A DNA stretch of 64,000 nt from Kineosporiaceae bacterium SCSIO 59966 (lineage in GTDB: Bacteria; Actinomycetota; Actinomycetes; Actinomycetales; SCSIO-59966), in assembly GCA_020881835.1 (NCBI GenBank), contig CP052876.1, forward strand, positions 434,001-498,000. The letters run 5' to 3'. Below the pieces are notes generated by a model. It was not told where the DNA came from, searched no databases, and saw nothing but the letters and a program-made list of their open reading frames with translations. Of the stretch, positions 54,930 through 64,000 are shown piece by piece. Made by a program: the position numbers and the translations under genes. Numbering within the stretch: position 1 is the stretch's first letter; each line of letters begins with the position of its first letter.

Positions 54930-55249
54930 GCGAGCAGGAGAGCATGGACAAGCAGACCGAGCAGACCGGGCAGACCAGGCAGACCGGGCAGACCGGGCAG
55001 CGCGGCAACCGGAAGGTCCGTCGCGGCTACGTCGTCAGCGACAAGATGGACAAGACCGTCGTGGTCGCTGTCGAGGACCGGGTGAAGCACCCGCTCTACG
55101 GCAAGGTCATGCGGCGCACCAACAAGGTCAAGGTCCACGACGAGCAGAACACCGCCGGCACCGGCGACCTCGTCCTGATCATGGAGACCCGACCGCTGTC
55201 CGCGACGAAGCGCTGGCGCCTCGTCGAGGTCCTCGAGAAGGCCAAGTAG
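54926..55249 (+). CDS. rpsQ: 30S ribosomal protein S17
   Basis: 107 residues from GTG 54926 (overlapping the rpmC stop); ATG 54944, preceded by AGGAG, would give 101. The N-terminal extension contains four QTG/QTR units coded by a 9-base repeat (CAGACCGGG, 54962-54997). The OB-fold body [40 protein letters not shown] and [20 protein letters not shown] is typical. Confidence 0.96.
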   Translation: MSEQESMDKQTEQTGQTRQTGQTGQRGNRKVRRGYVVSDKMDKTVVVAVEDRVKHPLYGKVMRRTNKVKVHDEQNTAGTGDLVLIMETRPLSATKRWRLVEVLEKAK

Positions 55250-55310
55250 TCCACCCACCAGGTTCCGTCAGGCTCGAAGAGAGAACCGACGTGACGACAG
55301 GAGTTCGACA

Positions 55311-55679
55311 GTGATCCAGCAGGAGTCGCGGCTGAAGGTCGCCGACAACACGGGTGCCAAGGAGATCCTCTGCATCCGCGTTCTCGGCGGCTCCGGGCGC
55401 CGCTACGCCGGCATCGGCGACGTCATCGTGGCGACCGTCAAGGACGCCATCCCCGGCGGCAACGTCAAGAAGGGCGACGTCGTCAAGGCCGTGGTCGTGC
55501 GCACTCGCAAGGAGCGCCGCCGCCCGGACGGCTCGTACATCAAGTTCGACGAGAACGCCGCGGTCATCCTGCGGGCGGACGGCGACCCGCGCGGCACCCG
55601 CATCTTCGGCCCCGTCGGCCGTGAGCTGCGGGACAAGAAGTTCATGAAGATCATCTCGCTGGCGCCGGAGGTGCTCTGA
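55311..55679 (+). CDS. rplN: 50S ribosomal protein L14
   Basis: 122 residues, GTG 55311 (ACAGGAGTTC upstream). [40 protein letters not shown] and [15 protein letters not shown] are canonical. It starts the spc operon part and is separated from rplX by 2 bases. Confidence 0.98.
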   Translation: MIQQESRLKVADNTGAKEILCIRVLGGSGRRYAGIGDVIVATVKDAIPGGNVKKGDVVKAVVVRTRKERRRPDGSYIKFDENAAVILRADGDPRGTRIFGPVGRELRDKKFMKIISLAPEVL

Positions 55680-55681
55680 CC

Positions 55682-56047
55682 ATGGCGAAGCTCAAGATCA
55701 AGAAGGGCGACCTCGTCCAGGTGATCACCGGGGCCTCGCAGGCCAACGGCGGCGACCGCGGCAAGCAGGGCAAGGTCATCGCGGTCCTCCCAGACACCCA
55801 GCGCGTCATCGTCGAGGGTGTCAACCGGGTCAAGAAGCACCGCAAGGTCGGCAGCACCGGCCGCGGTGGCCGCACCGGCGGGATCGAGACCCACGAGGCG
55901 CCGCTGCACATCAGCAACGTGATGCTCGTCGACCCGGAGACGAAGAAGCCCACCCGGGTCGGCTACCGCACCGAGACGACCGAGCGCGACGGCCGTGAGC
56001 GCACCGTGCGCGTCCGGGTCGCCAAGCGCTCCGGTAAGGACATCTGA
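55682..56047 (+). CDS. rplX: 50S ribosomal protein L24
   Basis: 121 residues, ATG 55682. KOW motif [20 protein letters not shown], then [20 protein letters not shown] and [13 protein letters not shown], identify L24. The slightly long C-terminus ([20 protein letters not shown]) is usual in actinobacteria. One base precedes rplE. Confidence 0.97.
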   Translation: MAKLKIKKGDLVQVITGASQANGGDRGKQGKVIAVLPDTQRVIVEGVNRVKKHRKVGSTGRGGRTGGIETHEAPLHISNVMLVDPETKKPTRVGYRTETTERDGRERTVRVRVAKRSGKDI

Positions 56048-56048
56048 G

Positions 56049-56624
56049 ATGACCCAGACCACCACCGCGACCGACTACGCAGGCCCGCGCCTGCGGGCCC
56101 GCTACCGCGACGAGATCGTGCCGGCCCTGCGGGAGGAGTTCTCCTACCAGAACGTCATGCAGGTCCCCGGCCTGGTCAAGGTCGTCGTCAACATGGGTGT
56201 CGGTGACGCCGCCCGCGACGCCAAGCTCATCGAGGGTGCCGTGCGCGACCTGGCCACCATCACCGGCCAGAAGCCGGCGGTGACCAGGGCCCGCAAGTCG
56301 ATCGCCCAGTTCAAGCTGCGCGAGGGCATGCCGATCGGGGCCCACACGACGCTGCGCGGGGACCGGATGTGGGAGTTCCTCGACCGGCTGCTGTCGATCG
56401 CCCTGCCGCGCATCCGTGACTTCCGCGGGCTGTCGCCCAAGCAGTTCGACGGCCACGGCAACTACACCTTCGGTCTCACCGAGCAGTCGATGTTCCACGA
56501 GATCGACCAGGACCGCGTCGACCGTGTCCGCGGCATGGACATCACGGTCGTCACGACAGCCACGACGGACGACGAGGGGCGTGCCCTGCTGCGCCGGCTC
56601 GGCTTCCCCTTCAAGGAGGACTGA
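56049..56624 (+). CDS. rplE: 50S ribosomal protein L5
   Basis: 191 residues from ATG 56049. [60 protein letters not shown] and [20 protein letters not shown] are canonical. L5 binds 5S rRNA. It is followed 1 base later by the S14 gene. Confidence 0.97.
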   Translation: MTQTTTATDYAGPRLRARYRDEIVPALREEFSYQNVMQVPGLVKVVVNMGVGDAARDAKLIEGAVRDLATITGQKPAVTRARKSIAQFKLREGMPIGAHTTLRGDRMWEFLDRLLSIALPRIRDFRGLSPKQFDGHGNYTFGLTEQSMFHEIDQDRVDRVRGMDITVVTTATTDDEGRALLRRLGFPFKED

Positions 56625-56625
56625 G

Positions 56626-56811
56626 ATGGCCAAGAAGGCGCTGATCGCCAAGGCCGCGCGCAAGCCGAAGTACGAGGTGCGCGCCTACACCCGGTGCCAG
56701 CGGTGCGGTCGTCCGCACTCCGTGTACCGCAAGTTCGGGCTGTGCCGCGTGTGCCTGCGCGAGATGGCCCACGCCGGGGAGCTCCCCGGCGTCACGAAGA
56801 GCAGCTGGTAA
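56626..56811 (+). CDS. rpsZ: 30S ribosomal protein S14, zinc-binding type Z
   Basis: 61 residues, ATG 56626. The short S14 form carries two Cys pairs for zinc: [20 protein letters not shown] and the next Cys in [12 protein letters not shown], ending GVTKSSW. The long zinc-free rpsN paralogue, if present, is elsewhere. Position between rplE and rpsH is normal. Confidence 0.97.
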   Translation: MAKKALIAKAARKPKYEVRAYTRCQRCGRPHSVYRKFGLCRVCLREMAHAGELPGVTKSSW

Positions 56812-56878
56812 CCACGACATCGCAGGTCCCCGGTCCGCCGGAGCGGGGATACCACGGTGAGGAAGGGCGGAGAGCCCG

Positions 56879-57277
56879 ATGACCATGACCGACCCGATCG
56901 CGGACATGCTGACCCGCGTGCGGAACGCCAACGCGGCGTACCACGACACGGTGAGCATGCCGTACAGCAAGCTGAAGTCCCGGATCGCCGAGATCCTCCA
57001 GGCCGAGGGGTACATCGCCGGCTGGAAGGTCGAGGACGCCGAGGTGGGCAAGAAGCTCGTCGTCGAGCTCAAGTTCGGCCCCAACCGCGAGCGGTCCATC
57101 GCCGGCATCCGCCGGGTGAGCAAGCCCGGTCTGCGGGTGTACGCCAAGTCGACCAACCTGCCCCGCGTCCTGGGTGGCCTCGGCGTCGCGATCATCTCGA
57201 CGTCGTCCGGGCTGCTCACCGACCGACAGGCAGCCAAGCAGGGCGTGGGCGGGGAAGTCCTCGCCTACGTCTGGTGA
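56879..57277 (+). CDS. rpsH: 30S ribosomal protein S8
   Basis: 132 residues, ATG 56879 (GGAGAGCCCG upstream; a second ATG two codons later). [40 protein letters not shown] and the C-terminal [20 protein letters not shown] are canonical. In E. coli S8 represses the spc operon. Confidence 0.97.
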   Translation: MTMTDPIADMLTRVRNANAAYHDTVSMPYSKLKSRIAEILQAEGYIAGWKVEDAEVGKKLVVELKFGPNRERSIAGIRRVSKPGLRVYAKSTNLPRVLGGLGVAIISTSSGLLTDRQAAKQGVGGEVLAYVW

Positions 57278-57296
57278 GACGGGAGGAGACAAGAGC

Positions 57297-57836
57297 ATGT
57301 CCCGCATCGGCAGGCAGCCCGTCCCGGTCCCGTCCGGCGTCGACGTGACGATCGACGGCCGCACCGTGAACGTCAAGGGCCCCAAGGGGACGCTGAGCCA
57401 CACCGTGGCAGCCCCCATCGAGGTGAACCGCGGCGAGGACGGTGCCGTGACCGTCACCCGTCCCGACGACAGCCGCGAGTCCCGCTCGCTGCACGGCCTG
57501 ACCCGGACGCTGATCGCCAACATGGTGACCGGCGTGACCGAGGGCTACGAGAAGAAGCTCGAGATCGTCGGCACCGGCTACCGGGTGACCGCCAAGGGCT
57601 CGAACCTCGAGTTCGCCCTCGGCTTCAGCCACCCGGTCCTCGTCACCCCGCCGGAGGGCGTCACCTTCGCGGTGGAGTCCCCGACGAGGTTCTCGGTCTC
57701 CGGCATCGACAAGCAGGCCGTCGGTGAGGTGGCCGCGAACATCCGCAAGCTGCGTCGTCCGGACCCGTACAAGGGCAAGGGTGTCCGGTACGCCGGGGAG
57801 CAGATCCGCCGCAAGGTCGGAAAGGCTGGTAAGTAG
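57297..57836 (+). CDS. rplF: 50S ribosomal protein L6
   Basis: 179 residues from ATG 57297 (GGGAGGAGAC upstream). [46 protein letters not shown] and [20 protein letters not shown] are diagnostic. L6 contacts the sarcin-ricin loop region. It is 2 bases before rplR. Confidence 0.98.
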   Translation: MSRIGRQPVPVPSGVDVTIDGRTVNVKGPKGTLSHTVAAPIEVNRGEDGAVTVTRPDDSRESRSLHGLTRTLIANMVTGVTEGYEKKLEIVGTGYRVTAKGSNLEFALGFSHPVLVTPPEGVTFAVESPTRFSVSGIDKQAVGEVAANIRKLRRPDPYKGKGVRYAGEQIRRKVGKAGK

Positions 57837-57838
57837 CG

Positions 57839-58210
57839 ATGGCGATCGGTATCAAGGGCAAGGGCACGCGGGTCGCCCGCAGCCGTCGTCAGCTGCGCGT
57901 CCGCAAGAAGGTCGCCGGCACCGCGGTGCGGCCGCGGCTGGTCGTCAACCGCTCGACCCGGCACGTCTTCGTGCAGGTCGTGGACGACGAGCGCGGCCAC
58001 ACGCTGGCCTCGGCCTCCACCATGGAGGCGGACCTGCGCGGGCTGGACGGCGACAAGACGGCCAAGGCGCGCCGGGTCGGCGAGCTCGTGGCTCAGCGGG
58101 CCAAGGCGGCCGGCATCGAGGCCGTGGTCTTCGACCGCGGCGGCAACCGCTACCACGGCCGCGTCGCGGCCGTCGCCGAGGGCGCCCGGTCCGCCGGGCT
58201 CGCCCTGTAA
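57839..58210 (+). CDS. rplR: 50S ribosomal protein L18
   Basis: 123 residues, ATG 57839. [40 protein letters not shown] and [20 protein letters not shown] are canonical. L18 binds 5S rRNA with L5. Confidence 0.97.
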   Translation: MAIGIKGKGTRVARSRRQLRVRKKVAGTAVRPRLVVNRSTRHVFVQVVDDERGHTLASASTMEADLRGLDGDKTAKARRVGELVAQRAKAAGIEAVVFDRGGNRYHGRVAAVAEGARSAGLAL

Positions 58211-58251
58211 AGCACGCGACCGCGAAGCAGCGAGAGAGAAGGACGTTTCCC

Positions 58252-58869
58252 ATGGCTGGACCCCAGCGCAGGGGCAGCAGCGGCGCCGCCGGTGGCGGCG
58301 AGCGCCGTGACCGGCGCGACCGCGACAACCGTCGCGGCGACGACCGGGACAAGACCCAGTACGTCGAGCGCGTGGTGACCATCAACCGCGTCGCCAAGGT
58401 CGTCAAGGGCGGCCGCCGCTTCAGCTTCACCGCACTCGTCGTCGTCGGTGACGGCGACGGCACCGTCGGCGTCGGCTACGGCAAGGCGAAGGAGGTGCCG
58501 GCCGCGATCGCCAAGGGCGTGGAGGAGGCCAAGAAGAACTTCTTCAAGGTCCCCCGGATCCAGGGCACGATCCCGCACCCGATCACCGGCGAGGCGGCGG
58601 CCGGGGTCGTGCTGCTGCGCCCGGCGTCGCCCGGTACCGGCGTCATCGCCGGGGGCCCGGTGCGGGCCGTGCTGGAGTGCGCCGGCATCCACGACGTGCT
58701 GAGCAAGTCCCTCGGCTCGGACAACGCGATCAACATCGTCCACGCGACCGTGGCCGCCCTGCGCGGCCTCGAGCGCCCCGAGGAGGTGGCCGCGCGTCGC
58801 GGCCTGCCGATCGAGGACGTCGCGCCCGCCGCCCTGCTGCGGGCCCGTGCTGCCGGGGTCGGTGCCTGA
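58252..58869 (+). CDS. rpsE: 30S ribosomal protein S5
   Basis: 205 residues from ATG 58252 (GAGAGAAGGACG upstream). A Gly/Arg/Asp-rich N-terminal tail precedes the core [40 protein letters not shown] and [20 protein letters not shown]. The sequence ends in an Ala-rich helix. The stop overlaps rpmD by one base. Confidence 0.97.
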   Translation: MAGPQRRGSSGAAGGGERRDRRDRDNRRGDDRDKTQYVERVVTINRVAKVVKGGRRFSFTALVVVGDGDGTVGVGYGKAKEVPAAIAKGVEEAKKNFFKVPRIQGTIPHPITGEAAAGVVLLRPASPGTGVIAGGPVRAVLECAGIHDVLSKSLGSDNAINIVHATVAALRGLERPEEVAARRGLPIEDVAPAALLRARAAGVGA

Positions 58870-59051
58870 TGGCCAGGCTCAAGGTCGTGCAGATCCGCTC
58901 GGAGATCGGGGGCAAGCAGAACCAGCGCGACACCCTCCGGTCCCTGGGCCTCAAGCGCATCGGTGACGCCGTGGTCAAGGAGGACCGCCCGGAGATCCGG
59001 GGCATGGTCGCTGCCGTGGCGCACCTCGTCACCGTCGAGGAGGTCGACTGA
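58869..59051 (+). CDS. rpmD: 50S ribosomal protein L30
   Basis: 60 residues, ATG 58869. [20 protein letters not shown] and [20 protein letters not shown] followed by [18 protein letters not shown] are canonical. One base separates it from rplO. Confidence 0.97.
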   Translation: MARLKVVQIRSEIGGKQNQRDTLRSLGLKRIGDAVVKEDRPEIRGMVAAVAHLVTVEEVD

Positions 59052-59052
59052 C

Positions 59053-59538
59053 ATGGCGCCCAACAGCGCTGACAACGTCCGTGCCGAGGGGCACGGTGGT
59101 GCGCTGAAGGTGCACCACCTGCGCCCGGCTCCGGGGTCCCGGACCGCGAAGACCCGGGTCGGCCGGGGTGAGGCCAGCAAGGGCAAGACCGCCGGCCGGG
59201 GCACCAAGGGCACCAAGGCCCGCTACCAGGTGTCCGCCGCCTTCGAGGGTGGGCAGATGCCGTTGCACATGCGGCTGCCCAAGCTGCGCGGGTTCAGCAA
59301 CCCGTTCCGGACCGAGTACCAGGTGGTCAACACCGGCCGGCTCGCCGAGCTGTTCCCGCAGGGCGGGACCGTCGGCGTCGCCGAGCTCGTCGAGGCCGGG
59401 GCCGTCCGCAAGGGCCAGAAGGTCAAGGTGCTCGGCACCGGTGACCTCGCGGTGGCCCTCGAGGTGAGCGCCCACAAGTTCTCCGCGTCCGCCAAGGAGA
59501 AGATCACCGCCGCCGGAGGCTCGGTCACCGAGCTCTGA
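59053..59538 (+). CDS. rplO: 50S ribosomal protein L15
   Basis: 161 residues from ATG 59053. [40 protein letters not shown] and [20 protein letters not shown] are diagnostic. L15 is a late-assembly 50S protein. It is followed by a 186-base gap before secY. Confidence 0.97.
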   Translation: MAPNSADNVRAEGHGGALKVHHLRPAPGSRTAKTRVGRGEASKGKTAGRGTKGTKARYQVSAAFEGGQMPLHMRLPKLRGFSNPFRTEYQVVNTGRLAELFPQGGTVGVAELVEAGAVRKGQKVKVLGTGDLAVALEVSAHKFSASAKEKITAAGGSVTEL

Positions 59539-59724
59539 GGTCACGCTGGTGCCCGTCGGCCGCGCCGCCCGGGTGACCGCCGTTCGGGCTGTCACCCCGG
59601 GCGCCGCGGCCGACGCACGTCCGGCACCCTGCAGCACCCCCACCCGTCCGCGATAGTCTCGGCGCACCCGCCACCGACGGCGACGCCCCGACGCCCCTGC
59701 GCACGCCGCGCACCTGGAGGACCT
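59539..59724 (+). promoter_or_regulatory. rplO-secY intergenic region with hairpin and possible -10
   Basis: CGCCCGGGTGAC (about 59566-59577) can pair with GTCACCCCGGGCG (about 59591-59603) with one bulge, a possible terminator. TAGTCT (59654-59659) is a candidate -10 for a secY-adk-map transcript, but no convincing -35 box is found. GGAGGAC before the secY GTG is its ribosome site. Confidence 0.4.
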
Positions 59725-61041
59725 GTGCTCAGCGCATTCGCGCGGGCGTTCAAGACGCCCGACCTGCGGCGCAAGCTGCTGTTCACGATGGGGATCATGG
59801 CCCTGTTCCGGCTCGGGTCCTTCGTCCCGACCCCCGGTGTGAGCTACCCGAACGTCCAGGACTGCATCGGCGGCCTGGACCAGACCAACGACCTGCTCGG
59901 CATGGTCAACCTGTTCAGCGGCGGAGCGCTCCTGCAGCTGTCGGTGTTCGCGCTGGGGATCATGCCGTACATCACCGCGAGCATCATCGTGCAGCTCCTG
60001 CGGGTCGTCATCCCGCGTTTCGAGGAGCTGCACAAGGAGGGGCAGCAGGGCACCGCCAAGCTGACGCAGTACACGCGGTACCTGACGATCGCGCTGGCCG
60101 TGCTGCAGTCCACCACGTACGTGGCCGTCGCGCGCTCCGGCAACCTGTTCGGCGTCGCCGGCTCCGGTGCCCCGGCGTCCTGCCAGAACGTCATCCCGAA
60201 CGACTCGGCGATGACCATGCTGCTCATGGTGATCACGATGACCGCGGGCACCGGCCTGATCATGTGGCTCGGTGAGCTCATCACCGAGAAGGGCATCGGC
60301 AACGGCATGTCGATGCTCATCTTCACCTCGATCGCGGCGACCTTCCCGGGCTCGATCTGGGCGATCGGCCAGGCTCGCGGCTACGACGTGATGACGCTGG
60401 TCGTCGCCGTCGGGCTCGTCATCCTCACGCTCGTGGTCTTCGTCGAGCAGTCCCAGCGCCGGGTTCCGGTGCAGTACGCCAAGCGGATGGTCGGCCGCCG
60501 CATGTACGGCGGCACGAGCACCTACATCCCGATCAAGGTGAACATGGCCGGCGTCATCCCCGTCATCTTCGCCTCGTCCCTGCTGTACCTGCCGGCGCTC
60601 GTCGCGCAGTTCAACGACCCGACGGCGGACTGGGTGGTCTGGGTGACGAACACGTTCGTCACCGGCGACCACCCGGTCTACATCATCAGCTACTTCCTGC
60701 TGATCGTGTTCTTCACGTACTTCTACGTGTCGATCACGTTCAACCCCGACGAGGTCGCGGACAACATCAAGCGCGTGGGCGGGTTCATCCCCGGCATCCG
60801 CGCCGGACGACCCACGGCGGAGTACCTCGACTACATCCTCACCCGGATCACGCTGGCCGGAGCGCTGTACCTCGGCCTGGTCGCGCTGATCCCGATCATC
60901 GCCCTGGTCCTCGTCGGGGCGAACCAGAACTTCCCGTTCGGTGGCGTGTCGATCCTCATCGTCGTCGGCGTCGGACTGGAGACGGTGAAGCAGATCGAGT
61001 CGCAGCTGCAGCAGCGACACTACGAAGGGTTCCTGCGATGA
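59725..61041 (+). CDS. secY: Preprotein translocase subunit SecY
   Basis: 438 residues, GTG 59725. Ten membrane segments form the Sec channel. LSAFARAFKTPDLRRKLLFT at the N-terminus, ALGIMPYITASIIVQLLRVV in TM2, GGTSTYIPIKVNMAGVIPVI in the cytoplasmic loop to TM7, and RPTAEYLDYILTRITLAGAL are canonical. It overlaps adk by 4 bases (ATGA). Confidence 0.98.
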   Translation: MLSAFARAFKTPDLRRKLLFTMGIMALFRLGSFVPTPGVSYPNVQDCIGGLDQTNDLLGMVNLFSGGALLQLSVFALGIMPYITASIIVQLLRVVIPRFEELHKEGQQGTAKLTQYTRYLTIALAVLQSTTYVAVARSGNLFGVAGSGAPASCQNVIPNDSAMTMLLMVITMTAGTGLIMWLGELITEKGIGNGMSMLIFTSIAATFPGSIWAIGQARGYDVMTLVVAVGLVILTLVVFVEQSQRRVPVQYAKRMVGRRMYGGTSTYIPIKVNMAGVIPVIFASSLLYLPALVAQFNDPTADWVVWVTNTFVTGDHPVYIISYFLLIVFFTYFYVSITFNPDEVADNIKRVGGFIPGIRAGRPTAEYLDYILTRITLAGALYLGLVALIPIIALVLVGANQNFPFGGVSILIVVGVGLETVKQIESQLQQRHYEGFLR

Positions 61042-61616
61042 CGCGCCTGGTCCTGCTCGGTCCCCCCGGAGCCGGCAAGGGCACCCAGGCCCAGCGGCTC
61101 TCCGAGCGGCTCGGCGTGCCCGCCGTCTCCACCGGCGACATCTTCCGCTCCAACGTCGCCCAGGGGACCGAGCTCGGCCGCGAGGCGCAGTCCTACATGG
61201 AGGCCGGGGAGTACGTGCCCGACTCGGTGACCAACCGGATGGTCGCCGACCGGCTCACCCAGGCGGACTGCTCCGGCGGGTTCCTGCTGGACGGCTACCC
61301 GCGCACGGCCGCTCAGGTCGTCGAGCTCGACCGGGTGCTCGCCGCGGACGGCCACCGGCTGGACGCCGTCCTCGAGCTCGTCGTCGCCGACACCGAGGAG
61401 GTCGTCAGCCGGCTGCGCAAGCGGGCGGTCACCGAGGGCCGCAGCGACGACACCGAGGACGTCATCCGGCGGCGGCTGGAGGTCTACGCCGAGCAGACGG
61501 CGCCGCTGACCGACCTGTACCGCGAGCGGGGTCTGCTCGTGCAGGTCGACGGGACCGGGGACGTCGACGAGGTGACCAGCCGGATTCTCACCGCCCTCGA
61601 CGAGCGCACCGCCTGA
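61038..61616 (+). CDS. adk: Adenylate kinase
   Basis: 192 residues, ATG 61038. P-loop LVLLGPPGAGKGTQAQRLSE, NMP-binding region VSTGDIFRSNVAQGTELGRE and GFLLDGYPRTAAQVVELD are canonical. The LID is the short type without a zinc finger, common in actinobacteria. The secY-adk-map order is conserved. Confidence 0.97.
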   Translation: MTRLVLLGPPGAGKGTQAQRLSERLGVPAVSTGDIFRSNVAQGTELGREAQSYMEAGEYVPDSVTNRMVADRLTQADCSGGFLLDGYPRTAAQVVELDRVLAADGHRLDAVLELVVADTEEVVSRLRKRAVTEGRSDDTEDVIRRRLEVYAEQTAPLTDLYRERGLLVQVDGTGDVDEVTSRILTALDERTA

Positions 61617-61621
61617 CTCGG

Positions 61622-62437
61622 ATGTTCGGTCGCGAGCGGATCGAGTACAAGACCCCCGAGCAGGTGCTGCTCATGCGCCGGGCCGGCCTCGTCGTCGCCC
61701 GGGCGCTGGAGGCGGTGCGTGCCGAGATCCGTCCCGGCGTGACGACCGCCGAGCTCGACGCGGTCGCCGAGGACGTCATCCGCTCCGCCGGGGCCACCCC
61801 CTCCTTCCTCGGCTACCACGGGTTCCCGGCGTCGATCTGCGCGTCGGTGAACGAGGAGGTCGTCCACGGCATCCCCGGCGGGCGCACGGTGCAGCCCGGA
61901 GACGTGGTCTCGATCGACTGCGGTGCGATCGTCGACGGGTGGCACGGCGACGCGGCGTTCAGCACCGTCGTGGCACCGGCCGGCGCCGCGGACACCACGC
62001 TCAGCGCGGTCACCGAGCAGGCGATGTGGGCCGGGGTCGCCGCGCTGCAGGTCGGCGGCCGGCTCGGCGACGTCGGCGCCGCCGTCGAGGACGCCGTCGA
62101 GGGTCGGTACGGCATCGTGGAGGGCTACGTCGGCCACGGGATCGGCACCGCGATGCACCAGCCGCCGGAGGTCCTCAACTACCGGGTCCGGGAACGCGGC
62201 CCGCGCCTGCGCCCGGGACTGTGCGTCGCGGTCGAGCCGATGCTCGTCGACGGCGACCCGGACACCACCGTCCTGGCCGACGACTGGACCGTCGTGACGA
62301 CGTCCGGCGCCCGCGCCGCCCACTGGGAGCACACCGTCGCACTCGGTGAGCGCGGACCCTGGGTGCTCACCGCCCCGGACGGCGGGGTGGAGGCGCTGGC
62401 CGCCCTCGGCGTCCGCGCCGCTCCCCTTGCCGACTGA
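61622..62437 (+). CDS. map: Methionine aminopeptidase, type I
   Basis: 271 residues, ATG 61622, 5 bases after adk. Metal ligands can be read in VVSIDCGAIVDGWHGDAAFS (two Asp), GHGIGTAMHQPPEVLNY (His), and VAVEPMLVDGD (Glu), with the substrate His in SFLGYHGFPASICASVNEEV. It removes the initiator Met. No N-terminal SH3-binding extension is seen, so it is the short type. Confidence 0.96.
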   Translation: MFGRERIEYKTPEQVLLMRRAGLVVARALEAVRAEIRPGVTTAELDAVAEDVIRSAGATPSFLGYHGFPASICASVNEEVVHGIPGGRTVQPGDVVSIDCGAIVDGWHGDAAFSTVVAPAGAADTTLSAVTEQAMWAGVAALQVGGRLGDVGAAVEDAVEGRYGIVEGYVGHGIGTAMHQPPEVLNYRVRERGPRLRPGLCVAVEPMLVDGDPDTTVLADDWTVVTTSGARAAHWEHTVALGERGPWVLTAPDGGVEALAALGVRAAPLAD

Positions 62438-62472
62438 CTGGGCCGACTGACCGGACCGGCTGGCCCGACGAT

Positions 62473-62502
62473 TTCGTGGTTGCGGGCAGAGTGGCGTAGG
62501 CT
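62473..62502 (+). promoter_or_regulatory. Possible promoter for infA
   Basis: TTCGTG (62473-62478) and TAGGCT (62497-62502) are 18 bases apart in the 206-base map-infA gap. Transcription would start near 62509, about 135 bases before infA. No gene is seen in the gap. Confidence 0.5.
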
Positions 62503-62643
62503 TGTGCGTCGGCTCACGAGCACCATCGTCCTGTCGCGCCCCGCGGCTGGTTCGGCACGACCAGGACGCCGTCACGCGTGCGCCACGCCAGGTACGTCCC
62601 CGCTCCGGCGGGCCGAGAAGACGAGTGAGGACCGACCCAGGAC

Positions 62644-62865
62644 ATGGCGAAGAAGGACGGAGTCATCGAGATCGAGGGCACCGTGGTGGAGGCCCTGCCG
62701 AACGCGATGTTCCGTGTGGAGCTGTCCAACGGGCACAAGGTCCTCGCCCACATCTCGGGCAAGATGCGCCAGCACTACATCCGGATCCTCCCGGAGGACC
62801 GGGTGGTCGTCGAGCTCAGCCCGTACGACCTCACCCGCGGGCGCATTGTCTACCGCTACAAGTAA
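62644..62865 (+). CDS. infA: Translation initiation factor IF-1
   Basis: 73 residues, ATG 62644. [40 protein letters not shown] and RGRIVYRYK are nearly invariant in the family. S1-type OB fold. It is followed by rpmJ as in most actinobacteria. Confidence 0.98.
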   Translation: MAKKDGVIEIEGTVVEALPNAMFRVELSNGHKVLAHISGKMRQHYIRILPEDRVVVELSPYDLTRGRIVYRYK

Positions 62866-62929
62866 CCGACCACAGCGAGCACCGCGCCGCCGACGGCGAG
62901 AGCCGGCCGGCGGGAGGCCGAGGGACACG

Positions 62930-63043
62930 ATGAAGGTACAGCCGAGCGTCAAGACGATCTGCGACAAGTGCAAGGTGATCCGCCGTCACGGCCGGGTCAT
63001 GGTGATCTGCGAGAACCCTCGTCACAAGCAGCGCCAGGGCTGA
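62930..63043 (+). CDS. rpmJ: 50S ribosomal protein L36 (zinc-binding type)
   Basis: 37 residues, ATG 62930. [20 protein letters not shown] followed by [17 protein letters not shown] shows the CxxC...C...H zinc pattern of the C+ form. Together with zinc-type S14 and L33 here, the window holds the zinc-containing set. Confidence 0.97.
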   Translation: MKVQPSVKTICDKCKVIRRHGRVMVICENPRHKQRQG

Positions 63044-63070
63044 CGACCCACCCCACTGCAGGGCACGACC

Positions 63071-63089
63071 CCCGGGACGACGTCCCGGG
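63071..63089 (+). other. Short hairpin between rpmJ and rpsM
   Basis: CCCGGGAC (63071-63078) pairs with GTCCCGGG (63082-63089) around GAC. It lies in the 140-base gap before rpsM and could be a weak terminator or part of an rpsM leader; nothing else is recognised there. Confidence 0.3.
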
Positions 63090-63183
63090 ACGACACCCCC
63101 GGTCCGGAGGCCGGGGACTCCCACCTCGCGGCGGGAGGCCGGTCCTGCAGCAGACCTCCGGCGACACCAGGAGATAGACAGGA

Positions 63184-63561
63184 ATGGCACGTCTCGTCGG
63201 CGTCGACCTCCCCCGCGACAAGCGGCTCGAGGTTGCGCTCACCTACATCTACGGCATCGGACGCACCCGCGCCCAGCAGGCCCTTGCCGCCACCGGCGTG
63301 AGCCCCGACCTGCGCGTCCGCGACATGGGCGACGCCGAGCTCGTGGCCCTGCGTGACTACATCGACGCCAACTTCCAGGTCGAGGGAGACCTCCGCCGAG
63401 AGGTGGCCTCCGACATCCGGCGCAAGGTCGAGATCGGCTCCTACCAGGGGCTCCGCCACCGTCGCGGCCTGCCGGTGCACGGCCAGCGCACCAAGACGAA
63501 CGCCCGGACCCGCAAGGGGCCCAAGCGCACCGTCGCGGGCAAGAAGAAGGCCAAGAAGTAG
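63184..63561 (+). CDS. rpsM: 30S ribosomal protein S13
   Basis: 125 residues, ATG 63184 (CAGGAGATAG upstream). [37 protein letters not shown] and [20 protein letters not shown] are canonical. S13 contacts S19 at the subunit head. It is followed by rpsK. Confidence 0.98.
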   Translation: MARLVGVDLPRDKRLEVALTYIYGIGRTRAQQALAATGVSPDLRVRDMGDAELVALRDYIDANFQVEGDLRREVASDIRRKVEIGSYQGLRHRRGLPVHGQRTKTNARTRKGPKRTVAGKKKAKK

Positions 63562-63633
63562 ACCCAGCGGCCCCCGCCGCGCCCCCGACCTCCCGACACA
63601 GCGTCACCGAACCAGCCAGGAGAGAAGCAGCAC

Positions 63634-64000
63634 ATGCCTCCCAAGACCCGAGCAGCCGCCGGGGCGCGCCGTCCCCGCCGCAAGGAGAAGAAGAACGTCT
63701 CCCACGGCCAGGCGCACATCAAGAGCACCTTCAACAACACCATCGTCTCCATCACCGACCCGTCCGGTGCGGTGATCTCGTGGGCCTCCGCCGGTCAGGT
63801 CGGCTTCAAGGGCTCCCGCAAGTCGACCCCGTTCGCGGCGCAGATGGCGGCCGAGGCCGCGGCGCGCCGTGCCCAGGAGCACGGGATGCGCAAGGTCGAC
63901 GTGTTCGTCAAGGGACCTGGCTCCGGCCGGGAGACCGCGATCCGCTCGCTGACGGCCGCCGGGCTGGAGGTCGGGTCCATCTCGGACGTGACTCCCACCC
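63634..64000 (+). CDS. rpsK: 30S ribosomal protein S11, 5' part (runs off the window)
   Basis: 122 codons are visible from ATG 63634 (CAGGAGAGAAG upstream). [40 protein letters not shown] and [20 protein letters not shown] are diagnostic, followed by [15 protein letters not shown]. The last few residues, including the RPKKRRRV-type tail, lie beyond the window. Confidence 0.96.
   Translation, partial: MPPKTRAAAGARRPRRKEKKNVSHGQAHIKSTFNNTIVSITDPSGAVISWASAGQVGFKGSRKSTPFAAQMAAEAAARRAQEHGMRKVDVFVKGPGSGRETAIRSLTAAGLEVGSISDVTPT

Overview
The window is one continuous stretch of very GC-rich chromosomal DNA. Many genes start with GTG, and stop/start overlaps of the ATGA/GTGA type are common. The conserved order tRNA-Trp-secE-nusG-rplKA-rplJL-rpoBC-rpsLG-fusA-tuf-S10/spc/alpha operons, rpmG followed by a MaoC pair and murB, and TTG-started rpoB all point to a motile member of the Actinomycetota. 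Genus or family cannot be fixed by eye. A Micrococcales- or Kineosporiales-like lineage is plausible. There are no rRNA genes, no CRISPR array, and no recognisable transposase, integrase or prophage gene.

Layout. (1) 1-17264 is a compact flagellar cluster, all on the plus strand: fliE(3' end)-fliF-G-H-I-J, a two-domain peptidoglycan hydrolase, fliK, flgD, a short hook-type protein, flbD, motA-motB, fliL-M-N-O-P-Q-R, flhB and csrA. It encodes the MS-ring, C-ring, export gate and ATPase, hook, hook-length ruler and stator. flhA, flagellin, rod genes other than fliE, sigma factor and fliW are not here. (2) 17270-18472, minus strand, is an LCP-family lipoprotein. (3) 18510-21111 is a tightly overlapped operon of NADH-quinone-oxidoreductase-like genes (nuoA, B, C, a truncated H, I and a 50-residue membrane ORF). 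It lacks nuoD, the NADH module and the large antiporter subunits. (4) 21218-27023 holds htpX, yccF, yajQ (minus), three tRNAs (Tyr, Thr, Met), rpmG, a MaoC-like dehydratase pair, an MFS permease and murB. (5) 27031-29529 is a repeat-rich convergent junction followed by an adenosine deaminase-family gene and an aminotransferase, both minus strand. (6) 29712-37003 runs tRNA-Trp, secE, nusG, rplK, rplA, an inserted three-gene signalling operon (receiver-PP2C phosphatase, CHASE3-type histidine kinase, Rcp1-type receiver), then rplJ-rplL with an attenuator-like leader. (7) 37376-64000 contains rpoB, rpoC, rpsL, rpsG, fusA, tuf, the S10 and spc ribosomal-protein clusters, secY, adk, map, infA, rpmJ, rpsM and the 5' part of rpsK.

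Most genes are conserved housekeeping genes. The features that deserve a second look are: (a) the reduced, nuoD-less nuo operon, whose nuoI carries an in-frame 62-bp palindrome and a 30-bp duplication; (b) a recurring pattern of perfect short tandem repeats that span stop codons (motB, fliL, yccF, rpsS) or lie just beyond one (murB), with in-frame repeats near the starts or linkers of other genes (nuoI, nusG, rpsQ, fliK); (c) the sensor-phosphatase triad set between rplA and rplJ; and (d) flhB followed directly by csrA, with no flhA. All coordinates and motifs were read by eye from the sequence, and no database search was run.
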